Part shown: piece after piece, positions 18,726-30,417 of the stretch
How positions within the stretch are numbered: position 1 is the stretch's first letter
Layout of the letters: each line of letters opens with the position of its first letter
NCBI GenBank assembly: GCA_029945375.1
Contig: CM057066.1
Coordinates: forward strand, 1,922,001-1,986,000
DNA: 64,000 nt
Source: Agaricus subrufescens
Taxonomy: Eukaryota > Basidiomycota > Agaricomycetes > Agaricales > Agaricaceae
Reading direction: 5' to 3'
The notes under the pieces: generated by a model
Told to the model about the DNA's origin: nothing
The model's input: only the letters and a program-made list of their open reading frames with translations
Databases searched by the model: none
Position numbers and translations under genes: made by a program

Positions 18726-21700
18726 TCATTGACCGATATCTGTTGCTGGTAAGTTTCTGGTCCTTTTATACTCTTCAAGTGCCTCTTTTGCATTTTCCAA
18801 GTCATTTTCGATTTCCCAAGAATCCTCAGTTGGACCATAGCCTTTCCATCTGACTAGGTATTCTGTAGTTGTTCTGAGTCGATTGTTGACTCCACGCTTT
18901 CTTCTGACTCGATGATTAATAATAGCTTCTACTTCATATTCTTCTTCTCCTGACACTAGTATTGGTGGCGGTTCTAGATTATGTTTCCCATAAATGTCAT
19001 TCTCTGTGACTGGTGTTAGCAATGACGTGTGAAATCTGTTGTGAATTTTCCATCTGTCTGGGAGTTTTAATTCATAGACTACAGGAGAGATCTTTCTTGT
19101 TATGGTGAAGGGACCTTCTCGTCGTTGGTTGAGTTTCTTTGACTCATATGGCATGGGTAGATTTCAATTATCTAGCCATACTTTGTCTCCTTCTTTGAAT
19201 GGATTCCATGGTTTATTTTTGTGGTTACTCATAATGAGTTGTGCGTGTTCATGTGCTTCCAATGCTGCTTGTTGAGTCTGTTCTAAGAATAGTGTCTTTT
19301 CCTCGATTGCTGGTGAGTTTGACTCTTCATGAGATATGAATGCTTTAGGGTTGTATCCCATGATTAATTCATAGGGTGTGTGTGTTCTTCCTGAATGTGG
19401 TTTAGTGTTGTGTATGAATTCTATCATAGGTAAGGCTCTTTTCCAGTTGTTTGGATTTTTAGAAGTGTAAACTGCAAGATAGAATTCGATTTCTTGATTG
19501 TACCATTCTGTTGTTCCATCTGTTTGTGGATGATATGCCATTGAGAATGCTGGTGCTATATTTAGCTTTTCATAAAGTTTCTGCATAGATTTGGCTGCAA
19601 AATGAGGGTCTCTATCTGAAATAATCTTTTGGGGGGTGCTGTATTTAGAAAACACTTTCTCAATAAGGATTTCAGCTATATCATCAGCTGTAGCTGTTTT
19701 TCAAGTAGCTGTAAGGATTATCCCTTTTGTAAGTCCATAGTCCACTATGGACAATATTGAATCATATGATCCGTCTGGTGGTAGATCTGTGATGAGATCC
19801 ATGGATATTTGTGTAAAGGGTTTAGTTGATCCTGGTCCCAAAATAGGTTGCATGGGTGGTTTGGTAGGATGTTGGTTAATTTTGTACTGTTGACAAATGG
19901 GGCAACCTTTGACATAGTTTTGGACGTAGGTTCCCATTCCTGGCCAGTATACTTCTTTAGTGAGTTTTCTCAAGGTTTCTGTTATTCCTGGGTGTCCTGA
20001 TGACTCATGGTCATGTGCATTTATTAAGATTTGCTTCTTAATTATCTGATTGTCTGGAATAACTATTCTTCCTTGGTATTTGTAGAAATTGTCTTCCTCG
20101 TTTTTGGTATATCTGTCAGATAATGTGACTAGAGATTTGTCATTGTTAATTTGAGTCATTAATTCTTCTGTCAAGAAGTTAATGAAGTTCTCGGGAGGTA
20201 AAGCAGTGATATTTTCGTTGTCTTTCCCTTCTGGGACTAGGTCTGGTCTTCTGCTGAGTGCATCAGCCAATTTATTTTTGGTTCCTGCTAAGTGTTTTAT
20301 GACATAGTTGAATCAAGTCATGTATAGTGTCCATCAGGCTTGGCAGCGATTCAACTGTTGTGGTTCTCTCCATCTAGTAAGATTTTCGTGATCTGACCAA
20401 ATAGTGACTGGATGGTTTGATCCTTCTAAGTAGTGTCTCCATTCCTTTAGCGCTCTGATGATTGCTAGGAATTCTTGGTCTGAAACATGATAGTTTCTTT
20501 CAGCTGCGTTTAATGCTTGGCTTAAATAGGCAACTGGATGTTTATCTCCATTGGTGTCCCTTTGGAGTAGTACTGCTCCGGTTGCGTATGCTGATGAGTC
20601 ACATTCGATCTCAAATGGTTTATTTTGATCAGCTATTTGGAGTATTGGTCATTCAAGGAATTGTAATTTCAGGTTTTCAAATGCTGTTTGTGCATTTGAA
20701 TTCCATTCAAATTTTGTGGTTTTCTTGGTTAATTGGTATAGAGGTTGTGCAATATGAGCATAATTCTTGATGAATTTGCAATAAAAATTGCAGAATCCTA
20801 AGAATTGTCTGACATTCTTGACTGTTTTTGGAGTAGGCCAGTCAGAAATTCCATTGAGTTTGGTTGATTCCATCTCAATTGAGTCATGAGTAATGACAAC
20901 TCCAAGATATTCTAGTCGATCTTTCTCGAATTCGCATTTTTCTGTCTTTAGATAGAGTTTATTTCTTTGGAGTATTTTTAGAACTAGTAGAGTCAATTCG
21001 TGTAATCATTGTTTTGAATCAGCATGAATCAGTATGTTGTCCATGTAGATTATGACTCCTCCTGAGTCAATGAGGTCCTTATATATGGAGTTCATCATGG
21101 ACTGGAATGTTGCTGGTGAATTGGTCATTCCAAAGAACATAACTGTGGGTTCATAGAACCCTTGCGGTGTTCTGAAGGCAGCTTTCCATTCATCTCCTTG
21201 ACATATTCTCACATTGTTGTATCCAAGCCTGACATCTAGCTTGGTAAAATATTTTGATCTTTTTAATTTGTTCATTATGCTCGAAATATTAGGAATTGGG
21301 TAAGCATTCTTGATAGTATTCTGGTTTAGATATCGGTAATCTTGGCATGGCTGTAAGTCTCCACTCTTCTTTCCTACAAAGAAGAATGATGATGCCATTG
21401 GCAATTCTGAAGGGTGGATATATCCCTTTTGTAGATTTTCTTCTATAAACTTGCCCAATTCTTTTTCTTCTTTAGGTGTTAGAGCATATATCGGCATGTG
21501 TTTTGGTTTAAATTCCGGTATAAGATCAATTTTGTGATCCCATTCTCGTTGTGGAGGTAATCTTTCTGATTTTTGTTTGTCAAATACTTTGAGAAATCTA
21601 TGATATCTTCTAGGTACGACTTTGAGTGGGTTGGATTCCTTTTTAAGATTAGCATTCTTTGCTAATTGTTGTGATGCATTTGTTTTGTAGTTGATCTCTT

Positions 21701-22174
21701 GATAGATTTTATTTATAGAATTGATTTCGAGAGCATGTTTCAATGGTATTGGGATATGATTTTCATCTCTCCATGATAATGATGGTGCCTGCCAATCAAT
21801 ATGTGGGTTGAATTTCTTTAACCACGTAATTCCCAAAAATAGTTTATGCTTGCCAAGAGAAACTATTCTTGGTTTGATTATCATTGTCTTGTTATTGATT
21901 GTGATTTTCATTTTGACATAATGAGAGCATTTCCCTGCAGAGTTTCATGATCCATCTGCATTTAATGTATATCGCACTTCTTTTAGTGGATATTTTTGGA
22001 GATGATATTTGTCAATTATTTGATGATTGACAAAATTTCCGCTAGCTCCTGAGTCTAGTAGAGCTTCGATATTGTGTCGATTATTTTTGGTATGTAATTT
22101 TGTTGGAATTAGAAGTGTTCGTCCTGATGATTTCTGAAGATCAATTTGGTCGATTTGATCTTCAGGGGTTATTA
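18726..22174 (-). pseudogene. pol: Family B pol (B1), at least six stops, RT aspartate lost
   Basis: All pieces are in one frame, -1 to gag. Order on the minus strand: protease (LLDSGASGNF near 22050), RT, RNase H, integrase (DLITDL, ISDRDPHF, TTEWYNQE) and a C-terminal chromodomain near 18870-18960 (EEYEVEAIINHR...YLVRWKGYGPTEDSW). Stops include 21945-21947, 21006, 20649, 19701 and 19164. The RT motif is YMDN (GAC AAC, 21036-21041) where B2 has YMDD, a CpG to CpA change. The element could not reverse transcribe from this copy. Confidence 0.9.
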
Positions 22175-22903
22175 AAAATTTTCAGCATATTCATGTGAAA
22201 ATTCATCTAGGATGTCATCTATATCTTCATCTTCTAGATTGTAGACCATAGCATTTGGATCTACTGGTGGTTGTGATGGTTGCTGTGGTTTTCTTCTGGG
22301 ATTTCCTCTAGGTTTTCCATTTCCTGGTTTAGTTGAGTATCTTGGTTTAGGTTTAGATTTTGGAGTGAATTTGTTAGTCTTGTCCATTCTCCTCGAATCT
22401 GAGAGTTTAAGGTAGGCCTTGCATTCTGGACAGTTTGCGACCCAATGTCCTGTCTTATGACAAAAGAAACATTCTCCGCATCGTAAGGCCTGTTTCTGTT
22501 CTGGTATGAAGATTGTATTGACAAAGGATTCGATTGTCTTTCGGTTTGAACTTCTTTGTCTGATATGGTTGGCTTGTTCATCTTTGTAATCTTCTTCTTC
22601 ACTGTCACTGTAGGATTCTTTGGATCCTGAGGTTTCATCGTCATCTGTGTGGATATCAAGCTCATTGATTGCATAGGTGAGTGCGTTGACGTCCATGTCC
22701 CATTCGCTTCTTTGTCTGACTGGATTGTGATTGTATGGAGCATATCTTGGGTTCTGTTGCTTATGTTTGGTTTTGCTGTGGTTCCTTGATGACTTGTAGT
22801 TGTTTGGTAGCTTAGGTTGCTTTCTGTATCTGTTTTTGATGATCTCAATATCTTCGGCAGCTCTGGCAGCAGTTTTCCATGCTTGTAAATCTTGTGGTTG
22901 TTG
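22172..22903 (-). pseudogene. gag: Family B gag, C-terminal part (B1), split by C2
   Basis: This 244-codon segment continues in frame from 45810 once C2 and one copy of TGTTG are removed (EALRQ joined to QPQDLQAWKTAARAAEDIE). It has one knuckle, CFFCHKTGHWVANC (CX2CX4HX4C), and ends AENF-TAA. The last codons form A AAT TTT next to TAA, a -1 slippery heptamer (22175-22181). The open frame extending to 22945 uses C2 LTR sequence and is an artefact. Confidence 0.88.
22175..22181 (-). promoter_or_regulatory. Gag-pol -1 frameshift heptamer of B1 (A AAT TTT)
   Basis: On the minus strand the gag codons read GAA AAT TTT TAA. AAATTTT fits X XXY YYZ in the correct phase, and slipping back one base opens the pol frame (KFLITPEDQIDQIDLQKSSG). 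The same heptamer and position occur in B2. Confidence 0.75.
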
Positions 22904-23554
22904 TGTTAAGACTACGACTGCAGAGTCGGAACTAGGCAGTTCCAATTTGGGGATAGGCGTTGGCCTCAGCGACGCAAAGGCACACTGTGCCCTCCAGCAG
23001 GTTCCGGATGCCTAGAGAGCGATAGCGGAATAGAACACGGGTTGCGGAACGCTTAGCGGGAAGATAGGAATCGAGAGGGAATAGAATCTAAGTCGATTTC
23101 AGACTGACTTAGGAATAGATACAGGAATGCAGAACTTATATATGAAGGTATACAGGAGTAAGATATGGAAAAGGAATAGTTCCAGATAATAGAAATAGGA
23201 ATCGGAATAGAGATATGGCAATCGCATTGCAATAAGAATGAGTACCGATCCGGATACAGTCATGTTGGCCGTTGGAAAGTTACGGCCTGTGTTGCGTTGG
23301 TCGTAGAGCGACCGCGGGAGCGCAACCGTAGTTCCGGAAAGGAAACTACAGCATAACTGGCCAAACACTACCAGTTCCGGGAAGCAGACTTACCAATTAA
23401 AGGAACCCAAAAGACAACAGTCCTGAGCGGATCCCATCGAAAGGAAACTTGACAGCAGGATACCTTGGAACATACCGGAAATGGAAATGGAACGTTCTAG
23501 ATAGAAAAGGAAACGTCGGGAATGATCGGAAAGTTCTGGAAACGGGATATAACA
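22904..23554 (-). repeat. 3' LTR of C2 (651 bp)
   Basis: Inverted copy of 45158-45804 with a few differences, including four extra bases near 23100. On the minus strand it is preceded by the purine tract AAGGGGAGGATAC (23555-23567). From 23555 to 23755 no gene is seen apart from this tract and the promoter of the antisense gene. Confidence 0.93.
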
Positions 23555-23755
23555 GTATCCTCCCCTTAAGGCCGAGCCTCGAGGCCGCATCGATAAGGGA
23601 ATGTGACCGGATAAAAATAGAACTTCGTTGGGAGCAAAAATAGAAGCTGAGGATCCCAACCTTAAGGGAAGCGTGGCACAGAATGAGGTGACGGAAATTA
23701 AAAGTGTGTTGTGATGACGAGCAGTAGATCCAGAATTGGAATGTGTTGGGATGCT

Positions 23756-23761
23756 TATAAG
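23756..23761 (+). promoter_or_regulatory. TATA box of the family C antisense gene
   Basis: TATAAG lies 46 nt before ATG 23802, leaving a predicted start about 30 nt downstream and a short leader. It sits inside C2 and points against the direction of gag-pol. Confidence 0.5.
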
Positions 23762-23801
23762 AAGGGACTTGGAACGATTCGAGCTCCCCCATCCTTCCGT
23801 C

Positions 23802-25018
23802 ATGTCTCAACCCTCCGACACTGCCGCCCCCGATTTCAACAAGATGACCGCTGCCGAGTTCGCCACCTGGGCCGCGAAGCGAGATGCAGAAAACGCAAAG
23901 GAGAAGAGCACTACGGATATTCCGATGGATGTCAATGCCGAGGGGGAGGTAGATATCAAGCGATGGGTATCCAAAGATGAAGTGACTGAGGTTGCGGAGA
24001 TGGAACCAGTTCCGAAAATGAAAACGAAGGAGACAGCTGCGGGTGTGAAGACAACCCGGGCAACGAAGTGGAGTGGCGGAAAGACGGATGAGCTGGAGCG
24101 AGCGAGCATCAAGGTTCCCCCAGTGCGCAGACTAGTTCCGATCGTGGAGATCGACTTACGGACGATCCCACAGGCCGGGGCCCATGTATGCAAAACTTGT
24201 GCCAACCAAAGCCTCGTCTGTTGGTCCAATACCACCAGTACTGCTTGCGCCGAGTGTTCTAAGCAGCGGAAGAAGTGCACCCACTCGTCACTGGGTCCCG
24301 CCGCAGCCAAGAAAAGGAAAGAGAAAGAGATCGCCACTCCCGCCCCAGCCAGGCATGTATATCACCCCATCACCGTTCCATTACTGACCAGTGGAACTTC
24401 TGATGACAGTTCTGCCAACGCCCCTTCCGTTCCCGCAACCCCTTCAATAAGAAACCACCTGTGGCACCAAGGCCAACTCAAAAGGACAAACTATTCCTCC
24501 CAGAATCGTCATCGTCCCCCACTTCAAGTCCCGATAAGGAGGCTCCATGCCAGGATATTCTGCGCCGTTCCCCCGCCCATCCTCGATCCCTTTCCAATCC
24601 GCAACCTAATGTGGAGGTCCAAAAGTATTCTGTGGATGGTGTAGTGTCGGAATTGAAAAGGCTGCGGATTGAAACTGCGAGGAGTGCAGATGAGAATGCA
24701 AGGGCTCGGAAAGCCTTGGAGGAGGCCAACGATTTGAAAAGGCAAAGCCTGGAGTCGCATCGGGAAAACTTGGATGTGATGGAGAGGAATACCGAAGCAC
24801 AAGAGAGAGCGAGGAGAGCAGCGGAGGAACAGACAAGAGAGATGCGGAATATGGTGGATGCGATGCGCCTGAATACGAGTGCGCACTTGGAGGGAGATGG
24901 TTGCTGGGGTCGATATGGAGCGGATAGGTTGGATCAGCGCATGGACTATGGGGACCGGGCAAGGCAGTCGGGGTCGAGGTATGGAGGAAGTCCCGGTGGA
25001 TCAGGAGGGCGGATATGA
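23802..25018 (+). CDS. Antisense Zn2Cys6 / coiled-coil gene inside retrotransposon C2 (one frame break)
   Basis: The first frame starts at ATG 23802 (MSQPSDTAAPDFNKM), just after a TATA box. Its cysteines at 130, 133, 140, 149, 152 and 159 give CX2CX6CX8CX2CX6C, the fungal Zn2Cys6 pattern, followed by a basic AAKKRKEKE stretch. Near 24440 the reading must shift by one base (PATP to FNKKPPVAPRP). The second frame then continues to 25018 with a long coiled coil (VVSELKRLRIETARSADENA onward) and a Gly/Arg/Tyr-rich tail. It fills the space between pol (stop 25220) and the 3' LTR on the opposite strand. A DNA-binding regulator is the natural inference. The break may be a mutation, an unseen intron or frameshifting. 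Confidence 0.65.
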
Positions 25019-25219
25019 TCGGTTCCGGCACCTCCCTTTGTATAATGTTTCTTGAACTTGAACTTTTAGGATACGTTGTAGCGGATGTCATTTCTTGGTG
25101 TTCCGGAAAAAATGCGATGGATTATTGAAGTGAAGTTGGACTGATTTAATGAATTGGAAAATGACTTGAGGAATGGGAAATAATAAGGGAATCGGAAAAA
25201 AAACATTAGCAGAAAAGAA

Positions 25220-28200
25220 CTAAAGCGGGAGAGGACCAGGCTTAGCGGGATAAGCAGCATGAAAATCGGAAACCAATTCCATAGCGTGACTGAGTTCCGT
25301 TGCGGGAAGCCAAGAGAATTCCTCATCGGTATCCTCATAGCCCATCCACAATACCTTGTACAATAACTTGCACACCCTCCGACAATCGATCTTGGAGTCG
25401 ATGATGCGAGATATTTCATATTCCAGTTCGCCTTCGACATCAACGGGATCTGGAGGAGGTTGGATGCGATCCGGAATTTGATTGGTAGTTGCGGGTTCGA
25501 GCATGGAGACATGGAATACCGGATGAACGGCACGCATAGAGTCTGGAAGTCGGATAGTGAAGGAATGGGTTCTGGCCTGAGCAATAATTTTGTAGGGACC
25601 AAGATATTTTTCGGAAAGCTTCTTTGACGGTCGGGTAGTGCAGAAATACTTTGCCTTGACGAATACTCTTTGACCAATTCTGAAGTCGGGTGCTGGTAAC
25701 CGATGAGCATCAGCGGATACCTGGTAGCGTTGTTGAGCGGATGCGATTTCGGATTTGAGAGTAGCATGAAGTTTGTCGAGATCAATAGCGAATTCCCGAG
25801 CTCGTGAGGATGCGAGGTCACGTTCGGGATGGATAGCGAGGGATGGGTGATAGCCTTTATTTGCGAAGAAAGGTGAGATACCGGTAGTAGCACTGGGAGC
25901 ATTATTGAATGCGAATTCCGCAAGCGGAAGGGGTTCTGACCAGTTGTCTTGCTGATAGTTACAGTAGATGCGGAGGTACTGTTCCAGAGTTTGATTCGTC
26001 CGTTCCATTTGACCGTCGCCTTCGGGATGATATCCAGAAGTGAAATGGAGTTTCATGTCGAGTGCTTGGCCAAGAGAGCGGAAGAAATGAGATATGAACT
26101 TGGAACCACGATCGGAAGTAACATGGGACAGGACACCATGCTTGGAGAATACGTGGATAATGAAGAGTCGAGCAAGTTCAGCAGAATTAATGGTATCGTA
26201 TGTCGGAATAAAAATGGCTTGTTTTGTGAGGCGGTCCACGATAACTAGAATGCTATCGAATCCAGAGGATTGCGGAAGTTTCTCGATAAAGTCCATAGAG
26301 ATAGAATGCCAAGGACGTTCCAGGATCGGAAGTTGCTTGAGAGTCCCGTAGGGCCAATGACGTTGAGGTTTGGATCGCATGCAGGTAACGCAACTCTTGC
26401 AGAAGTGCTTGACAAAGTCGCGGATTTGGGGCCACGTATAACTCCTTCGGATTAATTGCAGAGTCTTATTCTGACCAAAATGGCCAGCCAGGATATGGTC
26501 GTGGTGGTATTGCGTGATGTGAAGTCGTAAGGTGTTAGCGTTGGGAACATAGATCCGGTCATCAAGCCTAAGGAAGCCATCAGAAGTGAGAGACCATCTC
26601 CCTTGGGGTGATGTGAGGTGTTGTGCAGCAATGGAATCTTCGGGAAGTGTGGAAAGGATGTCAGAATGGAGTTGTGAAAGATCTATGATAGTAGCAGCAC
26701 GGAACACAGGGGTCACGAGGGATGAGGCGCGGAGAGATGAAGCGAGTTGTTCTTGAGTGAATACTGGACGGAAGTTGTGCGGATTGACCGAAGTGTAGCC
26801 CTTATCCTCCCCTTTTAGGTAGACATCCCAGCGTCTTGTCAAAGCATCCGGCTTTGTTCCTAGCTTACCGGGTCGGAAACGGATGACCAAGTTAAACTGC
26901 AAAAGGTATTCCGACCATCGTGCCTGCCGACGGGTAAGGAGCTTGGTAGTTGCAAAATATTCCAAGTTCTTGTGGTCAGTAACAACATCGATCGGAAGGG
27001 AAGCCCCCTCTAGGTAATGACACCAGATGTGGAACGCCTCAAAGATAGCAAGAAGCTCTTTATCATGAGTGTCATAGTTGAGTTCCGGAGACAAGAAAGT
27101 GTGGGAATGGAATGCGATAGGATGAATGTCACCATCAGGGGATACGATGGAAAGGATAGTGGCTAAAGTGTAGTTGGAAGCGTCGGTCTCGACAATGATT
27201 TGCGAGTCCGGAATCCAGTGAGTGAGGACAGGAGCGGAAGTGAAGGCCTTCTTGAGGGTTTCGAAGGCATTCCGGGCATTGGAACCAAAATTCCAAGGGA
27301 TCCCTTTGCAAGTAAGACAAGTCAAGGGAACCACGATGTCGGAATAGCCATAGATGAAGTGACGATAAAAGTTTGCGAACCCTAAGAAGGATTGGATGTC
27401 CTTTACTTTCCAAGGTTCCAGCCAGTCCTGGATAGTCTTGACCTTGTCGTCGGACATAGTGAGACCGTCAGTCGAAAGGATATACCCGAGATATTCCACC
27501 GTGTCGGAATTGAATTTGCATTTGTCGGCTCGCGCATAGAGACCATGTTCGTGAAGTCTCTTCAGCACCTCTCTGACATGTTTCCGGTGTTGAGTCGGAT
27601 CGTCAGAATAAATGAGGATGTTGTCGAGGTAGATGGTAACGCATACGTCTAGCAAGTCCTGGAAAATGTCGTTCATGAACCGCTGGAATGCGGCGGGAGC
27701 ATTGCTAAGACTGAAAGGCATGACGAGCCATTCAAAGGACCCGTAACAAGTCTGGAAGGCCGTTTTCCACTCGTCGCCTTCCGCAATACAGATGAGGTGA
27801 TATGCATGCCGAAGATCAATCTTCATATAGATGTGAGCTTTGCAAGGAGAGTCAAGGAGATCCGAAATAAGGGGAAGTGGGTAGCGATCTTTCTGAGTAA
27901 TCCGATTGAGACCACGGAAATCAACGCAAAGACGAAGGGAACCATCCTTCTTCTTCACAAAAAGAACAGGAGCGCCATGGGGAGAGGTTGCGGGTTGGAT
28001 GAAACCGATAGAGAGGTTTTTGTCAATGAATTCATGAAGAGCTTGAAGTTCCATTTGCGACAGGGAATAGATCGGACCTATAGGAGGTGCAGTACTGTCC
28101 TCTAAGTCGATCTTGAGATCGTAGTGTCAATGTGTCGGTAGCATATCCGCACGGGACTTGCTGAACACATCCGCAAAATCATGGTATTCTGCCGGAATAG

Positions 28201-28903
28201 CAGAAAGGTCGACAGGAGATTCCTCGACAGAGGATGCTGCAGCGATAACTGAGCGAAGGTTGAGGGTGAAGTGATGAGAGCCAGGAAGTCGGGATGCTTG
28301 TGCAAAGGCAGCGGCATTGACTAGACGAATGTCTATTCTGGCGGGTGAATCGGAAGTTGCTTCCATGATGGAATCTGATACCGACGTTTGTGGCACAGTG
28401 TCATCGGAAGGCAGCGCACGAAGAGTAGGCAGAATCTCGACAGGAGTGGATCAGAAAGTGATGTGGCCAGTAACCCAGTCAATCAACGGATTGTAGCGGG
28501 ACAGCCAGTTGTGCCCAAGAACCACTAGAGTCTGCAGATCCAGTGAAGTGACAAAGAGGGAAAGTGTCATAGATTCACTGGTAGGAAAAGATACAGGAAA
28601 TTTCGCAACCTCAGAAACAAAAGAGCTAGAAGTCCCATCAAAGAGATGAAGCTTAACAGGAGGAATCAGAACTGTCAGGATACCATGTTTACGAACAAAG
28701 GAATTCGAAATAAAACAATGAGTTGAACCACTGTCCACCAGCGCAGGAATGTCGGAAATAGAAGAAGTGTCCATAGGAGAAAGAAAAACACGAAGGGAAT
28801 TCGGATCAGAAAGAGCAGAAGCGTTGAGACGAACTCTCTCTGAAGCACAGAGGGTGTCAACGCGATCCCCTGCCTGTGCAGAGTCAAGGGGACCGTGGAT
28901 TAA
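25220..28903 (-). pseudogene. pol: Family C pol (C2): protease, RT, RNase H, integrase, chromodomain; two stops
   Basis: After a -1 shift at the gag stop the frame reads GKLIHGPLDSAQAG and reaches the protease (LVDSGSTHCF, about 28735). TGA codons at 28451-28453 and 28127-28129 interrupt it; the second replaces a conserved Arg before YDLKIDL. The following 944 codons are open: RT with IYLDNIL (GAC AAC at 27620-27625, normally YLDD), RNase H, integrase HHCC, core (SMDFIEKL, VTSDRGSKF, GQMERTNQ) and a C-terminal chromodomain-like region (ELEYEISRIIDSK...WMGYEDTDEEFSW). The D to N change and both TGA codons are consistent with CpG decay. Confidence 0.9.
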
Positions 28904-29563
28904 TTTCCCAAGCTCGCAGGAGCGGAACTTGCGGAAGTACCTTCAGCTACAGCTGATTGGCCCTTTGGCTTGTTAGAGTTGTCAGATTTGCCGGTATTCT
29001 TCTTCGGGCAATTTTCAGCGGTATGGCCGCCTCCTCTGCAGAACATACACAAGTTCTTGTCCTTCCGACGCTGGCGTTCCTGAGGAGTGAGTTTGCCATT
29101 GCGACCGAGGACGTTTGCGAGAGGATTCGAAGATGAGGAAGAGGAACCGGATTGCAAATTTGCGTTTGCAGGTTTTCCGGGTTTAGCATTGTTGTTGGAT
29201 TGGTTACCGGAGGACGATGATTGCGATTGCGAATTGTTTTTGCCGGAATTTGCGGGTTTGTTCTTCTGCTTTTGTTGCGGGTTGGAGTCCTTTGAAGTGG
29301 ATTGCTTGTTGGCATGGTTCCGTTTGCGATGGCATTCCCAGTGGTGGTTGTCGATGCGCATAGCCAGGTCCCGAAATTCCCGAAGAGTGGAAGGTTTGTC
29401 GGTTGGGAGTGAGGAAAGGATGTCCTGGATGCGATCAGGAAGGCCGCAATAATAGCGATGGACCAAAACTGAATCCGGCCAGTGAAGACACGATGCAAGA
29501 CGAGCAAAGGAGACATTATACTTGTTGATGTGGTCGTTAGCGGACATGGTAAGATGCTCAATC
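28900..29563 (-). pseudogene. gag: Family C gag, C-terminal part (C2), split by B2
   Basis: Continues gag from 44307 after removal of B2 and one copy of CAATC (EEI joined to EHLTMSANDHINKYN). The two parts sum to 1470 nt, a 489-aa protein with no stop inside. This part holds the end of the capsid (LPDRIQDILSSL), an Asn/Gln/Ser-rich linker and one knuckle CMFCRGGGHTAENC (CX2CX4HX4C). Gag is intact apart from the insertion. Confidence 0.88.
28903..28909 (-). promoter_or_regulatory. Gag-pol -1 frameshift heptamer of C2 (G GGA AAT)
   Basis: Minus-strand gag codons end TTG GGA AAT TAA. GGGAAAT fits X XXY YYZ in the gag phase, directly before the stop, and -1 slippage opens the pol frame through to the protease. 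Confidence 0.75.
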
Positions 29564-30165
29564 TGTTATGATTATGAACAATGTTTTCTTTTACGGAAAT
29601 GATTACTTGTGTAATCATTCCAATTATGCCTTTCTATTCTTGTACTTATATTTCGCTTCTTTGATTTTGATATTTCTGTACTGTCTTCTGTGCCTTGATT
29701 ATGAATGAACTCTATATAAATAGTTAAGAAGTCTTATATATAGATAGAAGAACTTCTATCTAAATATCTTTAGTTTCATTAAGCTTCTATCTCGGTCCCG
29801 AGCCATGCTTCCTGCCCTGAGGATCATTTATTAGGGATAGAGGTTCTTAGGATCAAAGTTATTAATAGATAGAGTCATGTAGTATATAGGACGTCGACTT
29901 GGCCATGTAGAAACTCCCCAACGTTTCTACTTGGTTAGGTGGAGACTCGAATATAGAGCCTTTTCTCTAACTAAAGTCTAGAAGTGAATTAAGCCTTAAT
30001 TGCTTTAATATCTTTGATATCGCTCTCTAGCTCTAGTTGCTTTGCGTATTCGGGTTACTCTGAGATATTGATCATCGAAGAGGATCCTTTGTTACGCTTA
30101 GGTAATCTGAGCATTTCCTACGACGTAATGCCCTAGCTTAGGACCGGGCCGGGGTCACTATAACA
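29564..30165 (+). repeat. 5' LTR of B2 (602 bp)
   Basis: TGTTATGATT...TATAACA. U3 contains two palindromes: AATGATTAC/GTAATCATT near 29606-29627 and AGATAGAAG/CTTCTATCT near 29738-29757. TATATA at 29883-29888 is followed 37 nt after its first base by AACGTTTCTACTT (29920-29932), the self-primer word. U3 is unlike that of B1. Confidence 0.95.
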
Positions 30166-30167
30166 TT

Positions 30168-30180
30168 AAGTAGAAACGTT
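30168..30180 (+). other. B2 self-primer binding site
   Basis: AAGTAGAAACGTT, two nt past the LTR, is the exact reverse complement of 29920-29932 in the LTR (13 of 13). The leader continues to 30417 with no ORF and resumes at 37086. Confidence 0.78.
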
Positions 30181-30417
30181 CCTCTTCCGTGATCTGGAAA
30201 GAGTAGTCAACTCGCCGAGATACCCATCGAGTGCTCATAATACTAGTTGAACTTGGGTTACCAAAGATAACACTAGACTGTCCAATAAACTACTAGTTGT
30301 TATCCGAGGAAAAGGATCAACTGACACTGGTAACTAGTGGATTAGTTACAGATTGCCTCTACCAATCAGAGCAGATTCCGTGCTCAATAAATAATCTGGA
30401 AGCTTCAAGGAGCTAAG

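Noticed and set aside
18475..18729. An 84-codon frame after B1 pol
   Set aside because: It is not kept in B2, has no motif and follows the pol stop; treated as spacer.
22172..22945. A 257-codon frame starting MELPSSDSAVVVLTQQP, seeming to be a complete gag-like gene
   Set aside because: The first residues are translated C2 LTR sequence; the real gag frame comes from 45810 and joins at 22903.
24606..25091. A 161-codon minus-strand frame at the end of C2
   Set aside because: It lies opposite the coiled-coil frame, is Ser/Pro-rich without a motif and is most likely its shadow.
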